Shown here: piece by piece, positions 31,112-41,306 of the stretch
How positions within the stretch are numbered: position 1 is the stretch's first letter
Layout of the letters: every line of letters begins with the position of its first letter
The notes under the pieces: generated by a model
What the model was told of the DNA's origin: nothing
Database searches by the model: none
Seen by the model: only the letters and a program-made list of their open reading frames with translations
Program-made: the position numbers and the translations under genes
Assembly (NCBI GenBank): GCA_023362775.1
Contig: JALMGJ010000006.1
Span: forward strand, 11,488,501-11,552,500
DNA: 64,000 nucleotides
DNA from: Charina bottae
Taxonomy: Eukaryota > Chordata > Lepidosauria > Squamata > Charinaidae
Direction of reading: 5' to 3'

Positions 31112-31479
31112 GGCAGGATGTTGAGAAGCACTTCCCAATGAATTTTATATTTCTCAAATTTTGCACTGCAATTCTCAACTCAAAAGCTGTGACTCCGCAT
31201 TTAAAAATCCATAACACAGAATAGATTCAGATGTTCTGAGAAAAATATTTTTAAAGTGTGTTTAATTATCACTTGTCCTCTCTTTTCAACTTGTAGATGA
31301 GTGCAGAAAAGGGACAGAATCATCTTATGAACGAACATGTTCAAAATTCACTGGAACTGAAATAGATTAATTTCTCTCCCTCTTGAAAACATTTGGAATG
31401 CTGAGTCATAATTTCTGAATTATGGAACACTGAAAACTTCATGCCAATTCTTATGGCCTTATTTCATTTTAAAGACTTG
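31112..31479. other. No recognised feature
   Basis: AT-rich sequence without recognised motif. Confidence 0.35.
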
Positions 31480-31489
31480 TATGAAAGAT

Positions 31490-31825
31490 AGTGGGGCGTG
31501 GTGGCTCAGCGGGTAAGATGCCAGGCTTGTCGATCGGAAGATCACAAGTTCGGAGGTTCGAATCCCTAGCCCTGCGTGCGGAGTGAGCTCCCACACTAGC
31601 TCCAGCTCTTGCCAACCTAGCAATTCGAAAGCATGCAAATGCAAGTAGATGAATAGGTACCACTTCGGTGGGTAGGTAACAGCGTTCCACGCGTGTCATG
31701 CGGCCACATGACCGTGGAAGTGTCTTCGGACAACGCTGGCTCTTCGGCTAAGAAACGGAGATGAGCACCGGCCCCTAGAGTCGGACACGACTGCACAAAT
31801 GTGCGGGGGAAACCTTTACCTTTAC
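31490..31825 (+). mobile_element. Sauria SINE with target duplication
   Basis: Head 'gtggctcagcgggtaagatg', B box 'ggttcgaatccc' near 31555, tail 'aacctttacctttac'. Flanked by TATGAAAGAT at 31480-31489 and 31826-31835. Confidence 0.95.
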
Positions 31826-31835
31826 TATGAAAGAT

Positions 31836-32495
31836 CTGGGGACTAGAAATTTATGAGGAATAATGATTTAGTTATAGAAGTCAAGCAAACCAGCTTTTAC
31901 TGCTGTCTATTCCCCTCCCTTCTATCTAGCCTTGATGAGATTTCTTGGAAATCTTCATCAACTAATGTTGCCATTTAATAAATGAAACCTGCCCAATAGT
32001 CATGTTGTTCTGTCATGAAAATCCCCTGAATATAAACAGGGAGACAGAGATTGTCTTTTCTTCAAGGAAGAGTGACCAACTTTTTCATAGCAACCAATCT
32101 TCATTGAAATTATTGTATTCTTTCTCCTGTCATTATACTGATGTTTATTTGAAGATCCTAATGGGGCACATCTGGTAAAACTCAGAGATGAGCAAAAGCA
32201 TAAAGACAGAGACATCTGCTGTAGGACCTCGAAAAGGATTTGCTATAAGTAAGCAAAACTCATCAATTAAGAAATAGTTAACAATAGTAATTTTTAGGTC
32301 TAATCTATGGCCTTTTCTCATTGCTAAGCAGACACCTTCGGGCATTCTCAGATGATAATGACAGAATCCAGACCCCTACAATCTTCAGGGCAGCTTCTGT
32401 TTTTTACCCCACAGCTTGAATAATACTGGGGATCTAGCAGGCATCTTTTAAAATGTATTTTACATGTAGGACATCAGGGGGGGGTCAAAAAAGTC
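31836..32495. other. No recognised feature
   Basis: Single-copy-looking sequence. Confidence 0.35.
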
Positions 32496-32498
32496 AAG

Positions 32499-32500
32499 AT

Positions 32501-32535
<35 letters not shown>

Positions 32536-32566
32536 TCATACTTATATCACCGCCCATCTCCCCCTA
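32499..32566 (-). mobile_element. L2-like LINE 3' tail, minus strand
   Basis: (ATTT)n followed by 'caccgcccatctccccct'; 5' truncated within the 3' UTR. Confidence 0.7.
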
Positions 32567-32583
32567 CAGAGGTGATGATGATA

Positions 32584-32698
32584 AAGATGGTGACTTTAAG
32601 TGCTTGATCGAAGCTCCTCCCCGTTTTATGTCCATTGATGCACATAAAAGGGGAGGGGATGCAATTTTGTTGTCATGGCCACCATCTTAACTTTTTTT
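32584..32698. repeat. Foldback repeat
   Basis: Left 'aagatggtgac' pairs with right 'gccaccatctt', and an inner 'ctccccgttttatgt' pairs with 'cacataaaaggggag'. MITE-like; no target duplication identified. Confidence 0.5.
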
Positions 32699-33190
32699 CC
32701 CCACCCCGCTCCATGGACACCCAGCTCCTTGTTAACTTACCTAGTCATTTAGCTCCCCTCACTTTTTGTCTTTTAAATGCATTGCTTTTATTCAATTGTT
32801 ATTCCGTTTTAGGCCGCTTTCCTCTTGTTTTCTGCTATGTTTTTAAAGCTACAAAATTCGTCAATTAATTACACTTATTTTTGTACTTAATAAGCTGCAT
32901 CTCAAAGGGACATTCCCACAAGCTGTTAAAGGTCCATGTTAGCAAGTGTAGTTGCATGGGATTAAGATAAACTGGATGTGAAGGACGTCTGGGTCATCTC
33001 AAGCAACCAACCACTCAGATTAAACTGTGTTGGAATCTCCTACCATTCTGGAATGACTGGTTACTCCAGACTTGACCTCTGAACAGCATCAGTAGCTGAG
33101 AGCTACTTCCATAGAAGTTCTCCGAGAATCTTCAAGAGAGTTTCTAAAGATGTTCTGAAAATCTGCACTCAAGAGGTCCTCACTATAAGC
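32699..33190. other. No recognised feature
   Basis: Mixed sequence; no recognised motif. Confidence 0.3.
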
Positions 33191-33241
33191 TGTGCTAGCA
33201 TTGGGGAGTCTTTGGTGCTCTCTTGTTGTTTTCATGCAGAC

Positions 33242-33272
33242 GTTTCATTGCCAGGCTAGGCAACATCTTCAG
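33242..33272 (-). ncRNA. Hammerhead-like core, left arm
   Basis: On the minus strand CTGAAGA (33272-33266), helix II 'ttgcc...ggcaa', GAAAC (33246-33242). Confidence 0.55.
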
Positions 33273-33711
33273 TGCGAAAAGGGAGTGGAACTTGCTGTCT
33301 GTTTATATACCCTGGCTTGTCCTGCCTGTGTTGGTGGGGGTGTTGTACTCTCCTTGGTAGTACCTTGATTGGGCTGTTGTGTGCTGTTTAGGTGATTGAC
33401 TGAGTTAATAGTTCCTTGATTAAGGTCTATTGTGTTGTTTGATTGCTCCTCTGCTGCTAATCTTGCTATTAATCTATGCATATCTTGTTGTTGATTGTTG
33501 ATTGTTGATTGTTAATAGCAAGATTAGCAGCAGAGGAGCAATCAAACAACACAATAGACCTTAATCAAGGAACTATTAACTCAGTCAATCACCCAAACAG
33601 CACACAACAGCCCAATCAAGGAACTACCAAGGAGAGTACAAGACCCCCACCAACACAGGCAGGACAAGCCAGGGTATATAAACAGACAGCAAGTTCCACT
33701 CCCTTTTCGCA

Positions 33712-33742
33712 CTGAAGATGTTGCCTAGCCTGGCAATGAAAC
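33712..33742 (+). ncRNA. Hammerhead-like core, right arm
   Basis: CTGAAGA at 33712-33718, helix II 'ttgcc...ggcaa', GAAAC at 33738-33742; mirror of the left-arm core. Confidence 0.55.
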
Positions 33743-34119
33743 GTCTGCATGAAAACAACAAGGCTCAGAGAGCACCAAAGACTCCCCAGTTCAACCCTGA
33801 GCTACAAATATTCTCTTCGATTGTGCTAGCATTACCTGAAGAAGCAACCATCTTTCCTTGATCTGTGGCAACAAGCAGCAACGGGGCAATGGGGAGAGGA
33901 ATGTTCAAGGACAGTAGATAGAACACATCAGCTGCAACCTTTGCAACAACAGAGGGAGATCTGATGGCCCTCTGAATGGGGCCAGTGACACTTTCTTCAG
34001 TAAGCAGCTGGTAGGAGAATTTGACTGAGGCTACATCAAAGGCCTCTGGAGTCTGCACATGACCTGTCTGCCATTTGGTGTTCTTACCCATGACTGAAAT
34101 GCAGTACTACCCTTTAGCT

Positions 34120-34249
34120 CAGTGTTTCTCAACCTTGGCAACTTTAAGATGGGTGGACTTCAACTCCCAGAATTCCCTGGGAAGTTGGCTGGGGAATTCT
34201 GGGAGTTGAAGTCCACACATCTTAAAGTTGCCAAGGTTGAGGAACACTG
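34120..34249. mobile_element. Foldback hAT-type MITE
   Basis: 130-bp palindrome with ends CAGTGTTTCTCAACCTTGGC and GGTTGAGGAACACTG. Flanking 8-mers CTTTAGCT and CTCTAGCC match at 6 of 8. Related to 14294-14409. Confidence 0.8.
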
Positions 34250-34466
34250 CTCTAGCCTATAGAACTGATGGTCTCAAACCACACAAAGTGCAGATTAGTA
34301 GTTCCCTCTTTGGTCAACTGATCTGGACACCAGAAACTCTGCTTCAAGATCCCTGGGACTTCCAACATATTAAACTATCACATGGAGACCTCTTGAAATG
34401 ATTTCTCATTGAAAAGCCAGAAGCTGTAATGTTGTCTATCATCATCCTTCTATTGTTCTTCCACAG

Positions 34467-34706
34467 CAGGGGTGGGCAACGTCAGGCCCGCGGGCCATAT
34501 AAGGCCCACGGGGCTCCCGCCCGCAAACCCCACCCCTTCCACATGATTGTCTCCTGCCCTCAAACCCCGCCCCCCAGTGCTTGTGATTGGCTCCCGCCCG
34601 CAAACTCCGGCCCCCGGTCTGCGGAAATCCCAGAAACCCCGCCCCCCACCCCCCCAGTTATAAATATCCAAATGGCCCTTGGCAGAAAAAAGGTTCCCCA
34701 CCCCTG
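34467..34706 (+). mobile_element. Nonautonomous hAT element (CAGGGGTGGG terminus)
   Basis: Ends CAGGGGTGGGCAACGTCAGG and GGTTCCCCACCCCTG, perfect 8-bp duplication TTCCACAG at 34459-34466 and 34707-34714. Interior repeats the 'gattggctcccgcccgcaaa' and GC-box module. Confidence 0.95.
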
Positions 34707-34714
34707 TTCCACAG

Positions 34715-35385
34715 CATTGAAAACTCCTCTGCCAGCTCTTCCATTTGTAGGCATAAACCCACGGTTTTGATAAAATTTTCTATAACAAAGGCTGGGAGAA
34801 TAAAATCGTGCTTTATACAGTACAATGGTAAGCAGAAGTCACAACTCAAAAAAATATTTCCAGTAATATCATGTTTGTTACCTGAAGAACCCCAATTGTT
34901 TTGTTCTTTGTTTTAACCAGGACAAGAGTCCTGGTAAAAAAATTGGCTCAGCAACATGTATCAGCTGATTCCTTTGACAGTTGATGCTTCACAGAACCTG
35001 ATTTTCTGTACTTGAGAAAAATTCCAATGTGTGTGGGATGAGATAGAAATACTGGAAGTTTCCTTATGTCACATCAGACAATTCATCCGTCTAGCCTAGT
35101 ATTTTCCAACCTGGTAAACAGCAGCTATTTCACAAGAACTTCTACCCAACTGTTAGATACAGTAACTTGCACTGAAGTCCAAAAGAAGAATGGCAACCAA
35201 CTAGCCAGGGATGTGATGGGTTTCCCATTACTGGTCGTGCTGAAGCAGGTCAGCCTTGCATATTTTGGTTTTAATTTGGATTTTTCCATGGGGAGCTAAG
35301 TTGTATTTGAGGATCTCAATGATGTTTTCCAATTCTACAATTCTATTTTTTTTTATCCAGAGGCATCCTTAAGGGTTGAGGGTCA
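34715..35385. other. No recognised feature
   Basis: Mixed AT-rich sequence. Confidence 0.3.
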
Positions 35386-35387
35386 AA

Positions 35388-35516
35388 ATCAGCAAGATGG
35401 TAGATGGAGTGTTGCAATGCAAGCCTTGCTGCCTTTTATATGTGTAGGAACATCACTCACATGTTGAAAATGGTCTGGGCTTGCACAAAAGGGACAGGGC
35501 CACCGTTTTGCTGATC
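35388..35516. repeat. Foldback repeat
   Basis: 'atcagcaagatggtag...gcaagcc' and 'gggcttgcac...ttttgctgat' form imperfect inverted arms. Possible MITE. Confidence 0.4.
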
Positions 35517-35757
35517 TTGATCCTCCTGACCTGCAGATGCTGCTGATTTTCTGTTTAGGATTTGTATGTCATTCTACAGGGTAGGCCAGCATCACTACAA
35601 AATGAACAGCCATAATAAAACAATAACTGAAACGTAAGACTGGTAATCAGCAGTTCAAACAAAATGGTGCTATATATGTAATAGCTCTGATCTTGGTTAC
35701 AAGCCAAGATCAAGAAGCAAGTAAAACAAACATTAAGGGCTGTAAGGATGGAGATGA

Positions 35758-36068
35758 GAGCCAGTCTGGTGTAGTGGTTAAGGAACCAGGCTAGAAACCA
35801 GGAGACTGAGTTCTAGTCCCGACTGAGGCATGAAGCCAATTGGGTGACCTTGGGCCAGTCATTCCCTCTCAGCCCTAGGAAGGAGGAGGAGGAGGAGGAG
35901 GAGGAGGAGGAGGAGGAGGAGGAGGAGGAGGAGGAGGAGGAGGAGGAGGAGGAGGAGGAGGAGGAGGAGGAGAGGAAGAGGCGGCAAGGGCAGACCACAA
36001 AACTTCAGGGACTAGTCCAGACAGTTACCAGGAGTTAAGACTGACTCGAAGGCACCAAGAAAAAAGGA
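35758..36068 (+). mobile_element. tRNA-derived SINE with internal (GGA)n expansion
   Basis: Head 'gagccagtctggtgtagtgg', B-box-like 'gagttctagtcccgac', body 'gaccttgggccagtca', then a ~95-bp (GGA)n array at 35877-35972, then the 3' part 'agggactagtccagacagtt' and 'gactcgaaggcaccaag'. The array starts at 'ctaggaagg', a short purine run in other copies. Confidence 0.88.
35877..35972 (+). repeat. (GGA)n microsatellite
   Basis: About 31 uninterrupted GGA triplets; the Glu and Ser runs read from it are artefacts. Confidence 0.97.
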
Positions 36069-37127
36069 AAGAAAATTATGGAGGTTGGCAGAGGCTCTGT
36101 CCCTTGTGTTGAGACATCTAATTGCTCTTACAGGTAGGCATCCAAATAAAACTCTAACCCTAATACTGATCTCTGAGTGCACGTAGATTGGTACAAGCAA
36201 AGGAAGAATTTAGGGGTATCCATTCCAACTGCCATGCAAATGGCATCCAATAAAGATAGCTTCTGCATATAATAGTTGAAGTTTCCTACGTACCTTCTAT
36301 GCTCTTGTACTGCAATTTATATTAAAAATGGTGGTGCAGGAAGGCTAGACACGAAGGGTTTTAAAGTTAAAACCAGCAACCTGAACTGTATCCAGCAATG
36401 AACAGGGAGGCAGTAAATATGATATAAAGGTAGGCATATAACCCATGGTTATGCCTTTAATCTAGGCATCTATTTTCTGAGCATTCTTCTGTAAAAACAC
36501 CCCCAAATCCATAACTTCTAAACCAAGACGATACAGAATTGCTAATCCAAACTTTACCCATTGTCTTGATCCTTTTGCTATATGAGAGCTGTTTTGAACG
36601 TAATGCCTTTTTAAAACAAATAAAGAATCACAACAAAATCCTGGCGCGCACAGAATGCTCTCATGTTCACACTTGGTATTAGCTATCTTCCTAATGATTC
36701 CTTTAAAAAAAAATCAATCAGATAATTATCAGAAAATCCAAACAGGGCTTTGTACACAGAGATAATACCATCTGCTTTCATTCGTAGCTTTGTCTCCCTG
36801 CCACATCACAATATAGCACATTGTTTTGGCCTGATCACAAGAACCTTCAGATGGCTAGGGTGGAGGAAGGGACTGGTTCTGCAAAAGAGCACATGGGAGG
36901 CCTGTAAAGACCCCTCGGAAAATTCTCACACTGGGGGATTGGAAACAGAGTTGTGTTGAAACTTGGTGTAAACCAGGTTGCAGGGCTCACACCTTCTTTT
37001 AGAGCTCACCAAAGTCGGGGATTAACTTACAGGTGGTGGAGTCAGAGTCAGACCCGGCTGGCCCTACCGTTAGGCAGAGTGAAGCAAGCATCTCGGGCAG
37101 CAGATGTTGGCAGGCAATAGGGGCATC
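36069..37127. other. Mostly unrecognised; possible old repeat
   Basis: 'gaagggttttaaagttaaaa' and 'ccagcaacctgaactgtatc' near 36352-36395 resemble old interspersed repeats but cannot be classified. No gene evidence. Confidence 0.3.
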
Positions 37128-37429
37128 CCTCAGACCAGGGGTCGGCAAACTTTTTTTGCCGGGAGCCATTTTGACATGCTCGTGCACATTTTGAAGTGCT
37201 CGAGAGCCAGGGGGCGGGGTTTGCGGGCGGGGGCCAATCGCGTGGAAGGGGGAGGGGTTTGCGGGCGGGAGCCAATCGCATGGAAGGGGGAGGGTTTTGC
37301 GGGCGGGAGCCAATCGCGTGGAAGGGGGTGGGGTTTGCGGGCGGGGGCCAATCGCGCACACTTAGGGCCTGCTGCCGCCATGCCCGCTGCAGTGCCCGCC
37401 ACCGCCATGCCCGCTGCCACGACTGCACA

Positions 37430-37715
37430 GGCGGAGCTGCTTGCCTGGCACTCGGGCGCTCCGGCTGGGGTGCAGCAGGACGGGAGCATCGCTGGCGGCC
37501 CGCGAGGACCGGCCAGGGAAGGCGCGCGGGCGGAGCTCCCGTCCCGCTGCACCCCAGCCGGAGCGCCCGAGTGCCAGGCAGGCAGCTCCGCCCGCGTGCC
37601 TTCCCTGGCCAGTCCTCGCGGGCCGCCGGCAATGCTCCCGTCCCGCTGCACCCCAGCCGGAGCGCCCGAGTGCCAGGCAGGCAGCTCCGCCCGCGCGCCT
37701 TCCCTGGCCGGTCAA
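37430..37715. repeat. GC-rich inverted and direct repeat block
   Basis: 'tgccaggcaggcagctccg' and 'ctgcaccccagccggagcg' appear twice directly (near 37545-37590 and 37645-37690) and once inverted (37431-37485). Confidence 0.85.
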
Positions 37716-37940
37716 GATCCCTTCCCCGCCCCCAGCAGAACCAAATATGTTAAAAAGTGGGTAGGTAAAGCACGCTCGCGTAAACATCCTGGTTCCTTCA
37801 TGATCAGTTGAGCAGCAGCCACGCAGCAGCAGCAAACGGGCGTCTTCGACAAATTGCTCTGGAAGGGGGCGGGGGAGGTTTGGAAGAAGAAGGGAAAGAG
37901 AGGCTCAACTGCTCCAGTCGCTTCTCTTCCGGAGCCAAAT

Positions 37941-38858
37941 CTTCCAAAGGGGCAGCGGCAGCAGCAGCGTCCTGGAAACCAGAAGCACTGATGGCCCACC
38001 ACCGCCGCTGCCCCTTCGAAAGGGCAGACTCCGGGGACCCCGAAAATGCCCTCCGTTCCGGCAGGGAGGCAAAAATCGCGCGTGCAGGCTGCCGGGCTTC
38101 CCGACGCACAGCTGATTGGCGCGGTGGGGGGGGACGGGGTGGAAATTCTCTGTGCTGATCAGCTGTGCGCCGGGAAGCCCTCCGCGCGCCCGATTTTTGC
38201 CTCCCTGTTGGAACCGAGGGCATTTTCGGAGTCCCCAGAGCCTGCTCTTCCAAAGGAGCAGCGGCAGCAGCGGCGTCCTGGAACCCGGAAGCACTGATGG
38301 CCCACCACCGCCGCTGCCCCTTCGAAAGGGCAGACTCCGGGGACCCCGAAAATGCCCTCCGTTCCGGCAGGGAGGCAAAAATCGTGCGTGCAGGCTGCCG
38401 GGCTTCCCGACGCACAGCTGATTGGCGCGGTGGGGGGGGACGGGGTGGAAATTCTCTGTGCTGATCAGCTGTGCGCCGGGAAGCACCGCGCGCACGCGAT
38501 TTTTGCCTCCCTGTTGGAACCAAGGGCATTTTCGGGGTCCCCAGAGCCTGCTCTTCCAAAGGGGCAGCAGCAGCAGCAGCGTCCTGGAACCCGGAAGCAC
38601 TGATGGCCCACCACCGCCGCTGCCCCTTCGAAAGGGCAGACTCCGGGACCCCGAAAATGCCCTCGGTTCCAGCAGGGAGGCAAAAATCGCGCGTGCAGGC
38701 TGCCGGGCTTCCCGACACACAGCTGATTGGCGCGGAGAATTTCCACTCCGGGTGGTCTGGCAGCGCGCGCGCACGCAATTTTCACCTCCCTGCCAGAACC
38801 GAGGGCATTTTCATCAGCGCTTCCGGCTTGTCATGCGACACACTTGGGGGCCCCCGGC
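37941..38858 (+). repeat. Three 306-bp tandem units, each a palindrome
   Basis: 'cttccaaagg' starts at 37941, 38247 and 38553, exactly 306 bp apart. Within a unit, 'ggcttcccgacgcacagctg' and 'cagctgtgcgccgggaagcc' are inverse, as are 'ccccgaaaatgccctc' and 'gagggcattttcggagtcc'. Confidence 0.92.
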
Positions 38859-39225
38859 GACACAGTATTGTGTCGACACACAGTTTGGAAAGCCCTGGGT
38901 TAAGGCGATGGGCAAGTGCCCGTCGTCAAGATGGCTGCCGGAGACGGAGGCTTCCAAACTCTCGCGAGACTGTGTGAAGCCCGTTCCCGGAGGAAAAAGA
39001 GAGGCTGGGCCTAGGCGGTTGCCAGGGGTATGCCCACAGCCACGCACACCATGCCCGCTGCCGCGCCTGCCCCGCCACACTCGCTGTCGCGCCTGCCCCC
39101 GCCACACTCGCTGCCGCACCTGCCCCCGCCACGCCCGCCACGCCTGCCTGCGGAAGAGCCACACTCAAGGGGCCAAAGAGCCGCATTTGGCTCGCGAGCC
39201 GCCATTTCCAACCCTTGCCTCAGAC

Positions 39226-39855
39226 CATCCTCCTGAGCCTCCTGGTCATTCCCCATCCTTGGAAGGCACAACTGCGTACATCATGCAGATTGATCTGCAC
39301 CCTCTTAACCAGAAGGTAAGATTCTGAAAGTCACCGTCAGCAGGGCTTCGCTGTTGGGACGTCACCAACGGAGCAGATTTGGGCTATTCTCTTCCTCTCC
39401 TCCTTTTCAATGTTTTTCATCAGAAGCTTAGAGCATACCCATATTGGCAGGAAACCATGTGGCTGTTTCTTGGTGATTTTATGCTGACTTTTAGATAAAG
39501 AATCCTACAGCTCTTTGAGTGGGACCAGAGGGTGGCAGGCAGTTTACAAGTTGCTAATCTCTGCTCAGAATTACCCTGCTACTTTAAAGTCCTGTCCTGG
39601 GGTCAGATAATAATTCACTGGGCAGGAAATAGAATTTGGTGGGCACTCTTTTCTCCCTTGCCATAGGTAACAATCTTTCTTGGATCTGATCCTGGCGACA
39701 GAAGGGAGAGAAATCAGTTGATGAAAATGTAAAAAGGACATAGGGCTTATAATGTGGGTTTTGTTCTAGATACAGATCATTTCTCTTTTAATTACATCCA
39801 TTCCCTTAATTGACTCGTCCACATGTGGTCCTCCAAAGAATTTAGCAAGGCTCTG
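39226..39855. other. No recognised feature
   Basis: Mixed sequence downstream of the hAT element. Confidence 0.3.
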
Positions 39856-39857
39856 AA

Positions 39858-40070
39858 AGCCAGTTGGTGGAGTGGTTAAGATGTTGGTTTAAGACAGAGA
39901 ACCCAAGTTCAAGTGTGCCCTCAGCCCTAGAATCTCATGGGGTGATTTTGGGTCATTCTCCCTCTCTCTTATTCCAACCTGTCTTGCAGAGTTGTGAGAA
40001 AGGAAGAGAAGGTAGAATGTATACCACCTGAAACTCCTGAAGAAAGGCAGGACATAAATATAATAATTAA
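39858..40070 (+). mobile_element. Old tRNA-SINE with L2/L3-type tail
   Basis: Head 'gccagttggtggagtggtta', later 'ccaacctgtcttgcagagtt' and 'aggcaggacataaatataat'. Confidence 0.6.
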
Positions 40071-40210
40071 ATATCCTACCATTAAAGACAGAATTCTTAT
40101 TATGTAAAATTCAGATTTCGCTGGGAAATTGCAATTACCTAAAACGTTCAGTCCAATGTGACATGTTCTTATTTTTGTTACTTTACTGTGCCAAGAAACA
40201 TGGGTTAGGG

Positions 40211-40500
40211 CAGAGCTTTCCAAACTGTGTGTCGGGACACATTAGTGTGTCGGCTGCAGCGTCTGAGTGTGTCGCGGCTGCCGCCACCTCCGAGCCCTAC
40301 CAGGATTCCGCGCAGGTCCTAGTGCCTGCCTTGTGCCTGGCTGCCTCCAAACCTGCCGTGATTCCGCGCAGGTCCTAGTGCCTGCCTTGTGCCCTGCTGT
40401 AAGAGTGTGTCGCGAAGTGATGCCCTGCTGTAAGAGTGTGTCATGAAATGATGCATGTGTAAAAAGTGTGTCACCAACATGAAAAGTTTGGAAAGCTCTG
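40211..40500 (+). mobile_element. Complete nonautonomous hAT element (CAGAGCTTTCC family)
   Basis: Ends CAGAGCTTTCCAAACT and AGTTTGGAAAGCTCTG are perfect inverse repeats; 8-bp duplication GGTTAGGG at 40203-40210 and 40501-40508. Contains 1.7 units of the 56-bp repeat expanded at 2.85 kb. Confidence 0.96.
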
Positions 40501-40777
40501 GGTTAGGGTATACTGGGGGTTGATAGACAATCCATTAATGACGTAATTATATATCCTAGCTCCAGTGTTTTGAATGCCAAAGGAGGTGTTAAGTGTTTTG
40601 TTAATTTACTGGATTTAGTTTCCAATGGATTTAAATTTTGCTTATATGTATTGCTTATAATCAAGTTTGGAGAAACAGCAGATACAAGAAATGGATGCCT
40701 CTTTAACCTGCAGCAAGCACCAAATTGAGTAGTTTCTTTTCAGCCAGAATAGGCAACATTTTTGGCCCAGAGACACG

Positions 40778-41168
40778 CCAGAAAGTTGAGGGCATGCAGT
40801 CAGCACACTCACAAAATGGCAGCCATTGTAGACATTCATAAAAAACCCATTTACAGAAAGGTGAACTAATTTCCAAGGATGCTCTTTGCCATCCCATTTG
40901 GGTCCAAAGACATTCCTGGGGATGAAAATACAAAGTAGGTGCACTGCTTAGTAAAATGCCAGCGTTGTGTTTTTAAAAATTCTTTGTTCTTTCTTTAACA
41001 AATATATTTTTAAAAATCAGGAGGGTCATAGAACATAGATTGAAATTATTTGAAATTATTCCATCCTTGGAAATTAGTTCACCTTTCCATAAATGGGTAT
41101 TTTATTAATGTCCACAATGGCTGCCATTTTGTGAGTGTGCTTGCCGCAGGCCCTCAACATTCTAGCTA
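40778..41168. repeat. Inverted repeat pair with 180-bp spacer
   Basis: Arms 40778-40882 and 41062-41168 share 'cactcacaaaatggcagcca' and 'gaactaatttccaaggatg' in opposite orientation. No transposon family recognised. Confidence 0.8.
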
Positions 41169-41169
41169 A

Positions 41170-41252
41170 CATTTTTAACTTTGTAAGCTGCCCGGAGTCA
41201 CCGTGTGTGAGTTGGGTGGCCTTATAATTTTTTTAATAAATAAAATAAATGT
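41170..41252 (+). mobile_element. LINE 3'-end remnant
   Basis: 'gtaagctgcccggagtcacc' and 'gagttgggtggccttata' followed by AAAT-rich tail resembles the L2/L3 3' hairpin. Confidence 0.6.
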
Positions 41253-41306
41253 TGTTAGTCGCCAGATGTGTTGTCCAAGATACGTTGGGGGTCATAGGCC
41301 CTATGT

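Larger units (their letters stand above)
33203..33831. mobile_element. Palindromic Penelope-like insertion
   Basis: Two nearly identical ~280-bp arms (33203-33486 and about 33509-33787) in opposite orientation around a short AT-rich centre with 'ttgttgattgttgattg'. Flanked by the 12-bp duplication TGTGCTAGCATT at 33191-33202 and 33832-33843. Each arm holds the end of the Penelope coding frame and a hammerhead-like core. Confidence 0.9.
37136..39217. mobile_element. 2.08-kb CpG-rich nonautonomous hAT element
   Basis: Left end CAGGGGTCGGCAAACTTTTT and right end GCCATTTCCAACCCTTG, perfect 8-bp duplication CCTCAGAC at 37128-37135 and 39218-39225. The interior contains four reversed CCAAT/GC-box modules (37205-37360), large inverted GC-rich blocks (37430-37715), three 306-bp palindromic tandem units (37941-38858), and the right terminus of a CAGAGCTTTCC-family element (to 38897). 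Many overlapping open frames on both strands reflect low stop-codon density in CpG-rich repeats. Confidence 0.88.

Noticed and set aside
33269..33715. Two mirror-image frames with a similar Gln/Thr-rich peptide
   Set aside because: They are the same Penelope coding end seen in both arms of a palindrome, not two genes.
37048..39327. Many Ala/Arg/Pro-rich open frames on both strands
   Set aside because: The CpG-rich repeat interior of a hAT element with an exact target duplication explains them; frames overlap on both strands without known domains.
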